Of a stretch of DNA of 64,000 bases, positions 33,880 to 42,492 are shown piece by piece; the stretch's first letter is position 1, and every line of letters starts with the position of its first letter. The translations under genes and the position numbers were made by a program. The notes beneath the pieces were generated by a model, which saw only the letters and a program-made list of their open reading frames with translations, searched no databases and was not told the DNA's origin. This DNA is from Flavobacterium psychrophilum. GTDB lineage: Bacteria > Bacteroidota > Bacteroidia > Flavobacteriales > Flavobacteriaceae. The DNA is taken from positions 310,001 to 374,000 of the forward strand of contig CP012388.1 of the NCBI GenBank assembly GCA_001708385.1, written 5' to 3'.

Positions 33880-36185
33880 TGAGAGTAACAGTTATAGGCG
33901 GAGGCCCGGGCGGATTGTATTTTTCAATTCTACTAAAAAAGGCTATGCCTGATTGCGATATCCATATTTACGAGCGTAACAAAGCTGATGATTCTTTTGG
34001 ATTTGGCGTTGTATTCTCTGATGAAACACTTAGTGAGTTCCTTACAAGAGATCCGCAATCATATGATTTAATACGCACCAAATTTGCTTACTGGGATGAA
34101 CTCGATGTAGCCCGCGACGGCGAAAAAGTACGCATCACCGGAAATGGTTTTTGCGGATGTTCGCGCAAAACACTTTTACAACTATTACAGCAACGCTGCA
34201 TCGACGAAGGAGTTAAACTGCATTTTGAAGCTAACGTGGACGATTTAGGCCAGTTTGAAGATTCTGATATAATTGTAGCTGCTGACGGTATAAATAGCAG
34301 CGTGCGTGATAAATTCGCAACTGACTTTGGAACCAAAACAGAACTTAAAAGCAATAAATTTGTATGGATGGGTTCTACCCGCCCACTCGATGCTTTTACT
34401 TATTTCTTCAGAACTACGCCTTATGGAACATTTGTAGCACACACCTATCAATACGAAGAAGGTATGAGTACATGGATTTTTGAGACAACTGACGAAACCT
34501 GGCAGAAAATTGGCTTTAGTACTACTGATGAAGAGGACACTATAAATAAGCTTTCTGAAATATTTAAAGAAGAACTTGATGGTCACGGATTGATATCAAA
34601 CCGCTCTCATTGGAGACAGTTCCCTGCTATTACTAACGACAAGTGGAGTAAAGACAACATAGTTTTACTTGGAGATGCTAAAGCAACGGCCCACTACTCT
34701 ATCGGATCGGGCACAAAACTGGCAATGGAATGCGCTATCGCATTAGCAGATTCTGTTATAAAATATAAAACGGATATACAATCGGTTTTTGCTAACTACG
34801 AAAAGCTACGCCGCAACCGTGTTGAAATGATTCAGCATGCTGCGAACGTGTCGCTTGATTGGTTCGAACACATGGACAGGCATATCCAGCATCCCTTTAT
34901 GCAGTTTGCCTTTAGCGTAATGACAAGAGCCAAAAAAGTTACTTTCGAAAATCTCGCATTACGAGACCCATCATTTCCTCAGAAAGTACAGGAAGAATTT
35001 AACAAAAATACAAATCAGCCTACAACATCACCGGCCTTTACTCCTTTTACTTTAAGAGGTATGACTCTAGATAACCGTATTGTTCTGAGTCCGATGGAGC
35101 AATATTCCGCTAATGATGGATTGGTTTCAGACTGGCATTTAATGCATTATGGTTCGCGCGCAACAGGAGGTTTAGGACTAATTCTTACTGAAGCTACAGC
35201 CATATCACCAACAGGAAGAATCACTTTAGGATGCCCTGGAATATGGTCTGAAGAACAAACAATTGCATGGAGAAGAATAACTGATTTTATTCATCAAAAC
35301 AGCAGTTCTAAAATAGGAATCCAGCTGGGGCATTCGGGACGTAAAGGAGCCGTACAATTTCCTTGGGAAGATGCAGGCAACCCTATAAACGAAGCATGGC
35401 AGCTGATCTCTGCATCCCCTATTCCATTCAGTTCGAAAATGGCTATTCCCATAGAATTGACAGTGGAAGATGTGGACTGCATTACGAACGAGTTTGTAAA
35501 CGCCGCAAAGAATGCTGATGCTGCAGGGTTTGATATGATTGAACTGCAGGCGCATCATGGTTTTCTATTGGCTTCTTTTCTTTCTCCACTAACAAATATC
35601 CGAAAAGATGAATTTGGTGGAAGTATTGAAAACCGGTTAAAATTTCCAATAAGGGTATTTACTGCAATGCGCGAAGTTTTTCCAAAAGACAAGCCTATGA
35701 GCGTTAGAATCTCAGCATCAGACTGGGCAGAAGGCGGAATTACGCAAGATGATGTGATTATAATTGCCCAGGCATTTAAAAATGCAGGTGCAGATATTAT
35801 AAATGTATCAACAGGGTTGACTGTAGAACATCAAAAACCGGCTATAGGCAGAATGTGGCAAACACCTTTCTCTGATATGGTTCGTAATGAAGTACATATT
35901 CCCACGATTACCGCAGGTTATATTCAGGACATAGACCAAATAAATACAATACTATTAAATGGCCGTGCCGATTTAGTAGCCCTTGGCAAAACACTATTAC
36001 TAGATACTGCGTTTGTGCGCAATGCACAGGCATATGAACAATATAAAGCTAACGACCTGCAATCGGCAGGAATACCTAAACAATACATGGCAGCGGCATC
36101 GCACCATTATCCGTACAAAAATGGTGAACGTAAAGCTATCGAAGGCATGAAAATGGCATTAAAACCGGTAACACATAAAAAGTAA
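33879..36185 (+). CDS. Aryl-CoA 5-hydroxylase / old yellow enzyme fusion (salicylyl-CoA 5-hydroxylase-like)
   Basis: The 768-residue protein joins two flavoenzymes. Residues 1-380 are an FAD monooxygenase with VIGGGPGGLYFSILL near 5-18, ADGINSSVRDKF near 140 and VLLGDAKATAHYSIGSGTKL near 265-285. Residues 387-768 are an OYE-type NADH:flavin oxidoreductase (LDNRIVLSPMEQYSA, GLGLILTEATAISPTGR, ELQAHHGFLLASFLSP). The architecture is that of salicylyl-CoA 5-hydroxylase and 2-aminobenzoyl-CoA monooxygenase/reductase. The former is favoured because gentisate dioxygenase is encoded 13 kb away, but anthranilate chemistry is possible. TAATG coupling with the upstream gene supports joint expression. 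Confidence 0.85.
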   Translation: MRVTVIGGGPGGLYFSILLKKAMPDCDIHIYERNKADDSFGFGVVFSDETLSEFLTRDPQSYDLIRTKFAYWDELDVARDGEKVRITGNGFCGCSRKTLLQLLQQRCIDEGVKLHFEANVDDLGQFEDSDIIVAADGINSSVRDKFATDFGTKTELKSNKFVWMGSTRPLDAFTYFFRTTPYGTFVAHTYQYEEGMSTWIFETTDETWQKIGFSTTDEEDTINKLSEIFKEELDGHGLISNRSHWRQFPAITNDKWSKDNIVLLGDAKATAHYSIGSGTKLAMECAIALADSVIKYKTDIQSVFANYEKLRRNRVEMIQHAANVSLDWFEHMDRHIQHPFMQFAFSVMTRAKKVTFENLALRDPSFPQKVQEEFNKNTNQPTTSPAFTPFTLRGMTLDNRIVLSPMEQYSANDGLVSDWHLMHYGSRATGGLGLILTEATAISPTGRITLGCPGIWSEEQTIAWRRITDFIHQNSSSKIGIQLGHSGRKGAVQFPWEDAGNPINEAWQLISASPIPFSSKMAIPIELTVEDVDCITNEFVNAAKNADAAGFDMIELQAHHGFLLASFLSPLTNIRKDEFGGSIENRLKFPIRVFTAMREVFPKDKPMSVRISASDWAEGGITQDDVIIIAQAFKNAGADIINVSTGLTVEHQKPAIGRMWQTPFSDMVRNEVHIPTITAGYIQDIDQINTILLNGRADLVALGKTLLLDTAFVRNAQAYEQYKANDLQSAGIPKQYMAAASHHYPYKNGERKAIEGMKMALKPVTHKK

Positions 36186-36197
36186 TATTACAGTATA

Positions 36198-37817
36198 GTG
36201 ATGAAACATTACGAAGATAATTTTGCGCACGATCATCTGCCCAAACAGTCTTTACAGGCTGAATGCTTTACAGGTCATCCCGATTTTGAATTCCCTGAAG
36301 ATCTCAATTGTGTAGAAAAGCTTTTGGACAGGCATATTGCTGAAGGTAATGGCGACAGGATTGCTATTAGAACTTTTGAAATCTCATGGACATTTAGTGA
36401 CCTGTATGAAAAAGCAAACCAGATCGCCCATGTATTAACAGATAACCTCGATTTTAAATCGGGGAACAGGGTATTGATTCGTTCGGCAAATAATCCAATG
36501 TATGTAGCTTGCTGGTTCGGTATATTAAAAGCAGGAGGCATTGTTGTTGCAACAATGCCACTGCTTCGTGAAAAAGAACTTAGCGTGATGATTGAAAGTG
36601 CCGAAATTAGTCACGTACTGTGCGATTACAGGCTTGAAGACGCAATGACAGAAGTTAAATCTTCATTCCTTAAACACATTATAACTTTTGATGGTTCAGG
36701 TGAAAGGGTATCTAAACTGGAAACACTTATGGGTAACAAACCTAAGGTATTTGCAAACTATCCAACCAAAGCTGACTCACTTTCTATTATAGGGTTCACA
36801 TCGGGTACAACCGGTAAGCCAAAAATGACAGCACATTATCATAAAGATATATTGTTGATCTGTGAAGCATTTCCTAAATATTCATTAGAGCCTATACCGG
36901 ATGATGTATTTACCGGAAGCCCCCCATTGGGCTTTACTTTCGGATTGGGAGGGTTAGTGTTATTCCCTTTTTATTACGGGGCATCAACATTCCTAATAGA
37001 AAAACCAACACCCGAATTATTGCTTAAAGCTATTGAAGACTACAAAGTAACAGTATGTTTCACCGCCCCGACAGCCTGGCGTGTACTGACATCTAAAGTA
37101 CATGAATTTGATATTTCAACGCTGCGTAAATGTGTGTCGGCAGGGGAAACACTTCCTGTAAAAGTTTGGGAAGACTGGTATGAGGCTACGGGATTAAAAA
37201 TAATTGACGGCATAGGTTCGACTGAGATACTACATATCTTTATATCATCGAATGAAGAAAATATGCGTAAAGGCGCAACAGGAAAAGCAATTCGTGGTTA
37301 TGAAGCCAAAATTGTCGATAAAAAAGGTAATGTGGTTGAAACCGGAATGCCGGGCCGCCTTGCTGTCAAAGGAATTACAGGGTGCAAATACTTAAATAGC
37401 CCCGATAAACAAAAGGAATATGTTGAAAAAGGCTGGAACATTACCGGGGATATCTTTAAACAGGATGAAGATGGCTATTTTTGGTTTGTTGCCCGTGGAG
37501 ATGACATGATAATTTCTTCAGGGTATAATATTGCAGCTATTGAAGTAGAAAGTGTTTTGCTTTGCCATGAAGATATTGCTGAATGTGCTGTTGTAGGCCT
37601 TGCAGATGAAAACAGAGGGATGTTAGTTTGCGCCTATATCGTACTTAAGAATAAAGAAAAAGCCTGCGACGAATTTACCAGAACTATACAGGACTGGTTT
37701 AAACAGGTTGCAGCACCTTATAAATACCCAAGAGAAATTCGCTATATGGATGCACTTCCTAAAACAGAGACAGGTAAAATACAGCGATTTAAACTTAAAA
37801 CTATATTACAAGCCTAA
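36198..37817 (+). CDS. Aryl-CoA ligase (benzoate / 2-aminobenzoate-CoA ligase family)
   Basis: The 539-residue ANL enzyme would activate an aromatic acid to its CoA thioester through an acyl-AMP. The P-loop-like motif IGFTSGTTGKPKMTAH lies near residue 203, the adenylate-pocket segment GIGSTEILHIF near 342, the hinge YFWFVARGDDMIISSGYNI near 427-445 and the catalytic Lys in PKTETGKIQRFKLK at the C-terminus. Resemblance is to benzoate and 2-aminobenzoate-CoA ligases. It starts 12 bases after the hydroxylase gene, and its stop overlaps the thioesterase start (TAATG). Salicylate or anthranilate are the likely substrates. Confidence 0.87.
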   Translation: MMKHYEDNFAHDHLPKQSLQAECFTGHPDFEFPEDLNCVEKLLDRHIAEGNGDRIAIRTFEISWTFSDLYEKANQIAHVLTDNLDFKSGNRVLIRSANNPMYVACWFGILKAGGIVVATMPLLREKELSVMIESAEISHVLCDYRLEDAMTEVKSSFLKHIITFDGSGERVSKLETLMGNKPKVFANYPTKADSLSIIGFTSGTTGKPKMTAHYHKDILLICEAFPKYSLEPIPDDVFTGSPPLGFTFGLGGLVLFPFYYGASTFLIEKPTPELLLKAIEDYKVTVCFTAPTAWRVLTSKVHEFDISTLRKCVSAGETLPVKVWEDWYEATGLKIIDGIGSTEILHIFISSNEENMRKGATGKAIRGYEAKIVDKKGNVVETGMPGRLAVKGITGCKYLNSPDKQKEYVEKGWNITGDIFKQDEDGYFWFVARGDDMIISSGYNIAAIEVESVLLCHEDIAECAVVGLADENRGMLVCAYIVLKNKEKACDEFTRTIQDWFKQVAAPYKYPREIRYMDALPKTETGKIQRFKLKTILQA

Positions 37818-38245
37818 TGGAAAATGCATTTATAAAAAAAGAAAAAGTACGCTTTCAGCATGTAGATTACGCAGGCATAGTATTCTATCCCCGCTTTTTG
37901 GAGATGCTAAATTGCCTTGTTGAAGATTTTTATGAGGAAGCACTAAATCTTCCGTTTAAAAACATTCATAAAACAGGCGGTATTCCCACAGTTGACCTTA
38001 AGGTTCAGTTTAAAAAAGCTGCCCGCCTCGGAGATGAACTTACAAAGTACTTCTGGATTAAAAAACTGGGAAGTTCATCTATGAATTGCGGATTTAAATT
38101 TGAACATGAAGACGGATCAATATGCCTTGAAGGCGATGTTACCCTGGTTAAAGTAGATTTTCTTGATGATCGCGGCGGTATTAAAGCCAGTCCGTTTACT
38201 GATGATATGCGGATGAATCTTGAGAGATATAAAATTGAAGAATAA
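37817..38245 (+). CDS. 4HBT-type acyl-CoA thioesterase
   Basis: The 142-residue hotdog protein resembles 4-hydroxybenzoyl-CoA thioesterase: HVDYAGIVFYPRFLEML contains the DxAGIVF active-site helix near residues 15-25, and GGIPTVDLKVQFKKAARLGDEL is the next conserved strand pair. In this operon it would release gentisate from gentisyl-CoA after hydroxylation. It is translationally coupled to the CoA ligase gene. Confidence 0.87.
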   Translation: MENAFIKKEKVRFQHVDYAGIVFYPRFLEMLNCLVEDFYEEALNLPFKNIHKTGGIPTVDLKVQFKKAARLGDELTKYFWIKKLGSSSMNCGFKFEHEDGSICLEGDVTLVKVDFLDDRGGIKASPFTDDMRMNLERYKIEE

Positions 38246-38262
38246 TATAAATTCCATATATA

Positions 38263-39234
38263 ATGCTGGATTTACCAAAGTTTAAAGCTGCTGCCGTACA
38301 GGCATCTCCCATATTTTTAAATGTTGATGCTACAGTTGACAAGGTTATTTCAATTATAAAAGAAGCCGCCGGCAACGGGGCATCCTTAGTTGCATTTCCT
38401 GAAGTTTTTATAGCAGGCTACCCATACTGGAACTGGATCATGACACCAGTACAGGGCAGTAAATGGTATGAGAAATTATATGTAAATTCTATCACAGTGC
38501 CAGGCCCGGAAGTTGACCGTATCTGTGAAGCTGCAAAAGAAACCAATACTCATATTGTTATTGGCGTTAACGAACGCGGGCAAAGCTTTGGAGAATTATA
38601 CAACACCAACCTTATTATTGACAACAAAGGTAATCTAGTTGGCAAACACAGAAAATTAGTTCCTACCTGGGCGGAGAAACTTACCTGGACGGGAGGAGAC
38701 GGATCTTCATTAAAAGTTTACAATACTGAAATTGGACCCATAGGCACACTTGCCTGCGGTGAAAACACTAATACCCTGGCGCGTTTTGCGCTCCTTGCTC
38801 AAGGCGAACTAATTCATATTGCAAATTATATATCACTACCTGTTGCCCCTCCCGACTATGATATGGCAGAAGCTATTAAAATTAGGGCAGCAGCACATTC
38901 TTTTGAAGGTAAACTGTTTACGATAGTTTCATGTTCTACAATAACGAAAGAAATAATTGATATCATGAAAGAGGATGTTCCTAATGCCGAAGAACTACTT
39001 ACAAGGAAGAACAGTGCTTTTTCGGGTATTATTGGTCCGAACGGAGCTGTAATCGGTAAACCGCTTATTGATGAAGAAGGAATTGTATATGCTGATATCG
39101 ATCTTTCGAAATGCATTCAGCCTAAGCAAATGCATGATATACTGGGGCACTACAACCGTTTTGATATCTTTGACCTTCGTGTTAATACAGCATCCCGAAA
39201 AAATATTACATTTACAGACGAAACACCTGAATAG
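38263..39234 (+). CDS. Nitrilase family carbon-nitrogen hydrolase
   Basis: The 323-residue protein carries the full catalytic triad: Glu47 in FPEVFIAGYPYWNW, Lys131 in GKHRKLVPTWAEKLTW and Cys165 in IGTLACGENTNTL. The GYPYWNW and WAEKLTW segments and the length match true nitrilases rather than amidases, so hydrolysis of a nitrile to an acid and ammonia is the likely reaction. As the last gene of the aromatic operon it could make an aromatic acid from a nitrile and feed the CoA ligase. The substrate is not known. Confidence 0.87.
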   Translation: MLDLPKFKAAAVQASPIFLNVDATVDKVISIIKEAAGNGASLVAFPEVFIAGYPYWNWIMTPVQGSKWYEKLYVNSITVPGPEVDRICEAAKETNTHIVIGVNERGQSFGELYNTNLIIDNKGNLVGKHRKLVPTWAEKLTWTGGDGSSLKVYNTEIGPIGTLACGENTNTLARFALLAQGELIHIANYISLPVAPPDYDMAEAIKIRAAAHSFEGKLFTIVSCSTITKEIIDIMKEDVPNAEELLTRKNSAFSGIIGPNGAVIGKPLIDEEGIVYADIDLSKCIQPKQMHDILGHYNRFDIFDLRVNTASRKNITFTDETPE

Positions 39235-39246
39235 GATCTAAATGTT

Positions 39247-39287
39247 ATACGGCTTACTTCCTGAATTTTTCGGGAGTAATGCCGTAT
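39247..39287. terminator. Hairpin between nitrilase and AraC genes
   Basis: ATACGGC (39247-39253) pairs with GCCGTAT (39281-39287), with an inner CTTCC/GGGAG stem. It overlaps the last codons of the AraC gene. It may serve as a shared terminator, though flanking T-runs are short. Confidence 0.4.
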
Positions 39288-40234
39288 TTACTTTTAAATG
39301 CAGTTGAAAAAGACTGAACGTAAACATAACCGCATTGTTCTGCTATTTCCGCTATACTTTGCGAGGTTCCAATGAGCAAATCACGAGCGGTGGTCATTCT
39401 CAGATCACGGAGGTATCCAAATACTGTAGCACCAAATAATTCTTTAAAACCCTTTTTAAGCTTAAAATCGTTAAGCCCACTCTTTCTGCTAAGTTCAGTA
39501 AGTGAATGGTTGTCTGAAATATTTTCTTCCAGTAGTCTTCTTACCAACTGTAATTTTTCTATATCATATACTTTTACCGATTTATATTCTTTTTTTACGA
39601 AGGTGGTTTCATATTGCTCAAATTGTAATAGTAAGAGCTTTAAAACGCTTGTTTCAATAAACAATTGTTTTATAACTCCCTCTTTATCGCAATGCACGAT
39701 ATCATTAAGAATAGTATACATTTCCGGAGTTATCTGCAAATCTGAATGACTTAAGATCGAAAGTTCTTTGTCGTCAATCTGTTCAACGAATGTTGAAAAT
39801 AACGGATGTCCTATCGGCAGAAATCTTTTAAAATAATCTTCAGTGAATTGTACCTGTAAGCTTATGTTTTCATAATCATTTACAGATGGTTCAATATAAA
39901 ATTCGGTATCTGGAATATAATATAAATTATGATAGCCCTCTCTTACTGAATCTCGCTGTTTACTTTGGGTAAAATAGATATCTCTACTCCCCTTTAAAGA
40001 AAAATACATTTCTACATAAGGGTTTTTGTTATGAACAGTTATCGGCACGGGCTTTATAAATGTGAGCTTACCATATAGCAACCTGATTCCGTTGAAATTT
40101 ATTCTTTTAAATGATGTTTTACCCAAGTCATATGAAAAAGAAATCTCATTTTCTCTTATCTCTTCTACAGAATTAATATCTATTGGCATATTCGCCTCAG
40201 AAATTTCTCCATTTAAAAACGCATCTCTTTCCAT
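39254..40234 (-). CDS. AraC family transcriptional regulator
   Basis: The 326-residue protein has an N-terminal ligand-binding region (about 1-220) and the C-terminal double HTH (about 228-326). The HTH contains SLTELSRKSGLNDFKLKKGFKEL and SIAEIAEQCGYVYVQSFSTAFKSKYG, with the terminal GITPEKFRK. It is convergent with the aromatic operon and divergent from the T9SS locus, so it could control either. Two ATCCGTTTGGC repeats spaced by 21 bp lie just upstream of its start and suggest autoregulation. Confidence 0.9.
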   Translation of the reverse strand: MERDAFLNGEISEANMPIDINSVEEIRENEISFSYDLGKTSFKRINFNGIRLLYGKLTFIKPVPITVHNKNPYVEMYFSLKGSRDIYFTQSKQRDSVREGYHNLYYIPDTEFYIEPSVNDYENISLQVQFTEDYFKRFLPIGHPLFSTFVEQIDDKELSILSHSDLQITPEMYTILNDIVHCDKEGVIKQLFIETSVLKLLLLQFEQYETTFVKKEYKSVKVYDIEKLQLVRRLLEENISDNHSLTELSRKSGLNDFKLKKGFKELFGATVFGYLRDLRMTTARDLLIGTSQSIAEIAEQCGYVYVQSFSTAFKSKYGITPEKFRK

Positions 40235-40245
40235 TGCTGCTAATT

Positions 40246-40277
40246 ATCCGTTTGGCTTATTTAAAAATCCGTTTGGC
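40246..40277. promoter_or_regulatory. Two ATCCGTTTGGC direct repeats, 21 bp apart: candidate AraC operator
   Basis: Identical 11-base copies lie at 40246-40256 and 40267-40277. The 21-bp period puts both on the same face of the helix, as for half-sites of AraC-type proteins. The first copy is 11 bases before the AraC start codon, which suits self-repression. Confidence 0.65.
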
Positions 40278-40450
40278 ATACAACATTCTTTCAACTGTTG
40301 ATGAAATTTGCGCAAACTTAGCTATTATTATTTAGACTAATTATTAATAAATGAGTTTAGCGTGGTATAAACTGACAAAATCACAAAAAGGATTCTTATT
40401 GTTATGTTAACCATTAGCTATGAAATTGAAACCTAATATTATTCAATAAA

Positions 40451-42424
40451 ATGTCAAATTTTACAAATTTTAGCAAAAGGTCTGCCTTATCAGGCAGTGC
40501 CCTAGTGCTTTGCTCATTCTTATTTCTGAATAGCACTTACGCACAGGATTGTGTGGTTCCCTCAGAAATTACGCCTTCATCTTTGGGTATTAAACATGCC
40601 AGGGTAAGTTGGGAAAATGATACCCAACCCCAATTTGGTTATGAATGGAAAATAACATTGCCTGGCAACAGTGAAGTCCTACAATCGGGTACCGCAAAAA
40701 ATCTTTCCGTTCTTATTGCCGGCTTAAATACAAACACAGAATACAAATTAAGTGTTCGTGCACATTGTGCAGATGCTGAATACAGCGAATGGGCAATTGA
40801 AAATTTTACCACTTTGCCTGTAATTTCTAACCTAAATGGCCAGATAGGCTTTGGCGCCTCGGCCAGTCCGCTCTTTGGATCAAGCTACGGCCCTATTATG
40901 TATGCCGGTATTGCTCAAAGAAATGGCTCTGTAGCAAATATGCTATTTACACAAAATGAAATAGAACAACTTAAGATACCTGTTGGCGCAAAAATTAAAG
41001 GCGTTGCTTTTGATAAAATAAGCAACGCTAAGGGAGGCGATGAATATCCGGATCTTAGAATGAGAATGTTTGTGAAAAATTCTGATGCGGCAGCTCCATT
41101 AGATCCTGCAACAACTTACGGCGACCTATTGACTTCTCACATAGAAGTTATGGATAATCCGGCCTACGACCTACCCGCTGCTACCGGCTGGGTAGATTTT
41201 AACTTTGATACCCCTTTTGAATATGGAGGGCAAGGCATAGAATTAGCTACAGCTATGTATCAAAATGGACAAACGGCGCAATTTAGTACTTATGTTATCT
41301 GGCAGTTTACTGCAGGCTATAAAGATTACCTTATTGGTGCATGGCCGATAAATACTGTGCCAATGGATGAGAACCTTATATTAAGCCATAACAGTGGTGG
41401 AGGACAATATAAAGATCGTCCGAATATGAAGCTATACTATGACGTAGATAACAGTCCTAAAGATATTACTGTAAGTACAGAAAATGATACTGCTGCAGAA
41501 ATTACAGAAAACCAGGGATCGTTGCAACTGATTTCATCAATTGAACCTGCCTATGTAAGCCAGGAAGTAGTTTGGGAAATGGTTTCGGGTGCAGAATTTG
41601 CAACTCTGGATCAAAATGGGCTTGTAAAAGCATTTGCTAATGGAACTGTAGTTATAAGAGTTTTATCTGCTGATAACAATGAAATACTTGATGAGATAAC
41701 AATAACCGTTACAAACCAGGCTCCGTGTAAAGTTTTGTTTCCCGGCAATGTTGAGCCAATAACCTCGGTATTATTTGCAGGTATTAACAACCAGTCGTCT
41801 GCAGTTGCAGGAGGAGAAACACCCGCTCAGGAAGATTTTACTACGTATACAGCAGAAGTTGCTTGGAATAAAGAATATACACTTACCGTTAAGGGAAATA
41901 CCAACGGAGACTTTACACATTACATTACTGCTTATGTGGACTGGAACAGGAATAATAATTTTGAGGACGAGGGAGAAATATATCCTATAGGTATACTTGT
42001 AAATTCTACCGGAGAAGATAATGTATCTGTTACCGGTACTATCGCTGTGCCTGCTGATGCCCCTTTGGGTATTACAAAGATGAGGGTTATAAAGAAGTTT
42101 AACTCGGAAGCATTATCATGTAACAGTTTGGGTTATGGACAGGCTGAAGATTACAGTATTAATCTACATGAAGAAATCGTAGTTGGCCTGGATGATTTTT
42201 CAAAGAGAAGCATTTCCCTATACCCCAACCCTACCTCGGATATGATTTATCTGCAATCACAAGAAACCATTAATGATATAGAGATAATTAATTCGCTTGG
42301 GCAATCTGTAGCTAAAGGTAGAGGAAAAGAAATAAACCTTTCTACTCTCAGTAATGGTATATATGTGCTAAGAGCCAATTTTGGCGCCGGAAATTCGGAA
42401 ACATTTAAAATCATAAAAAAATAA
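40451..42424 (+). CDS. T9SS type A cargo protein with FN3, Big2-like and GEVED domains
   Basis: The 657-residue exported protein has a signal peptide ending LNSTYAQ. A fibronectin type III domain (about 30-125, ending EWAIENFTTLP) is followed by a large beta-rich domain (about 130-330), a Big2-like Ig domain (about 335-425) and a GEVED domain (about 440-570, with AYVDWNRNNNFEDEGE and GQAEDYSINL). The C-terminal type A secretion domain begins SLYPNPTSDMIYLQS near 590 and ends GNSETFKIIKK. Type IX secretion should place it on the surface. A role in adhesion is only inferred. A terminator follows before the next gene. Confidence 0.85.
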   Translation: MSNFTNFSKRSALSGSALVLCSFLFLNSTYAQDCVVPSEITPSSLGIKHARVSWENDTQPQFGYEWKITLPGNSEVLQSGTAKNLSVLIAGLNTNTEYKLSVRAHCADAEYSEWAIENFTTLPVISNLNGQIGFGASASPLFGSSYGPIMYAGIAQRNGSVANMLFTQNEIEQLKIPVGAKIKGVAFDKISNAKGGDEYPDLRMRMFVKNSDAAAPLDPATTYGDLLTSHIEVMDNPAYDLPAATGWVDFNFDTPFEYGGQGIELATAMYQNGQTAQFSTYVIWQFTAGYKDYLIGAWPINTVPMDENLILSHNSGGGQYKDRPNMKLYYDVDNSPKDITVSTENDTAAEITENQGSLQLISSIEPAYVSQEVVWEMVSGAEFATLDQNGLVKAFANGTVVIRVLSADNNEILDEITITVTNQAPCKVLFPGNVEPITSVLFAGINNQSSAVAGGETPAQEDFTTYTAEVAWNKEYTLTVKGNTNGDFTHYITAYVDWNRNNNFEDEGEIYPIGILVNSTGEDNVSVTGTIAVPADAPLGITKMRVIKKFNSEALSCNSLGYGQAEDYSINLHEEIVVGLDDFSKRSISLYPNPTSDMIYLQSQETINDIEIINSLGQSVAKGRGKEINLSTLSNGIYVLRANFGAGNSETFKIIKK

Positions 42425-42442
42425 TTTATTTCAACTAAATAA

Positions 42443-42468
42443 AAATGCCTTGAGTTATCAGGGCATTT
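42443..42468 (+). terminator. Intrinsic terminator-like hairpin
   Basis: AAATGCCTTGA (42443-42453) pairs with TCAGGGCATTT (42458-42468) around GTTA, with one T-G wobble. A short T-rich stretch follows. Confidence 0.65.
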
Positions 42469-42492
42469 CCTTATTTACAAGGTTACTTTAAA

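Noticed and set aside
39372..39749. Open frame of 125 codons opposite the AraC gene, rich in Ser and Leu
   Set aside because: Composition results from reading Lys/Asp/Leu codons backwards; the AraC gene explains the sequence.
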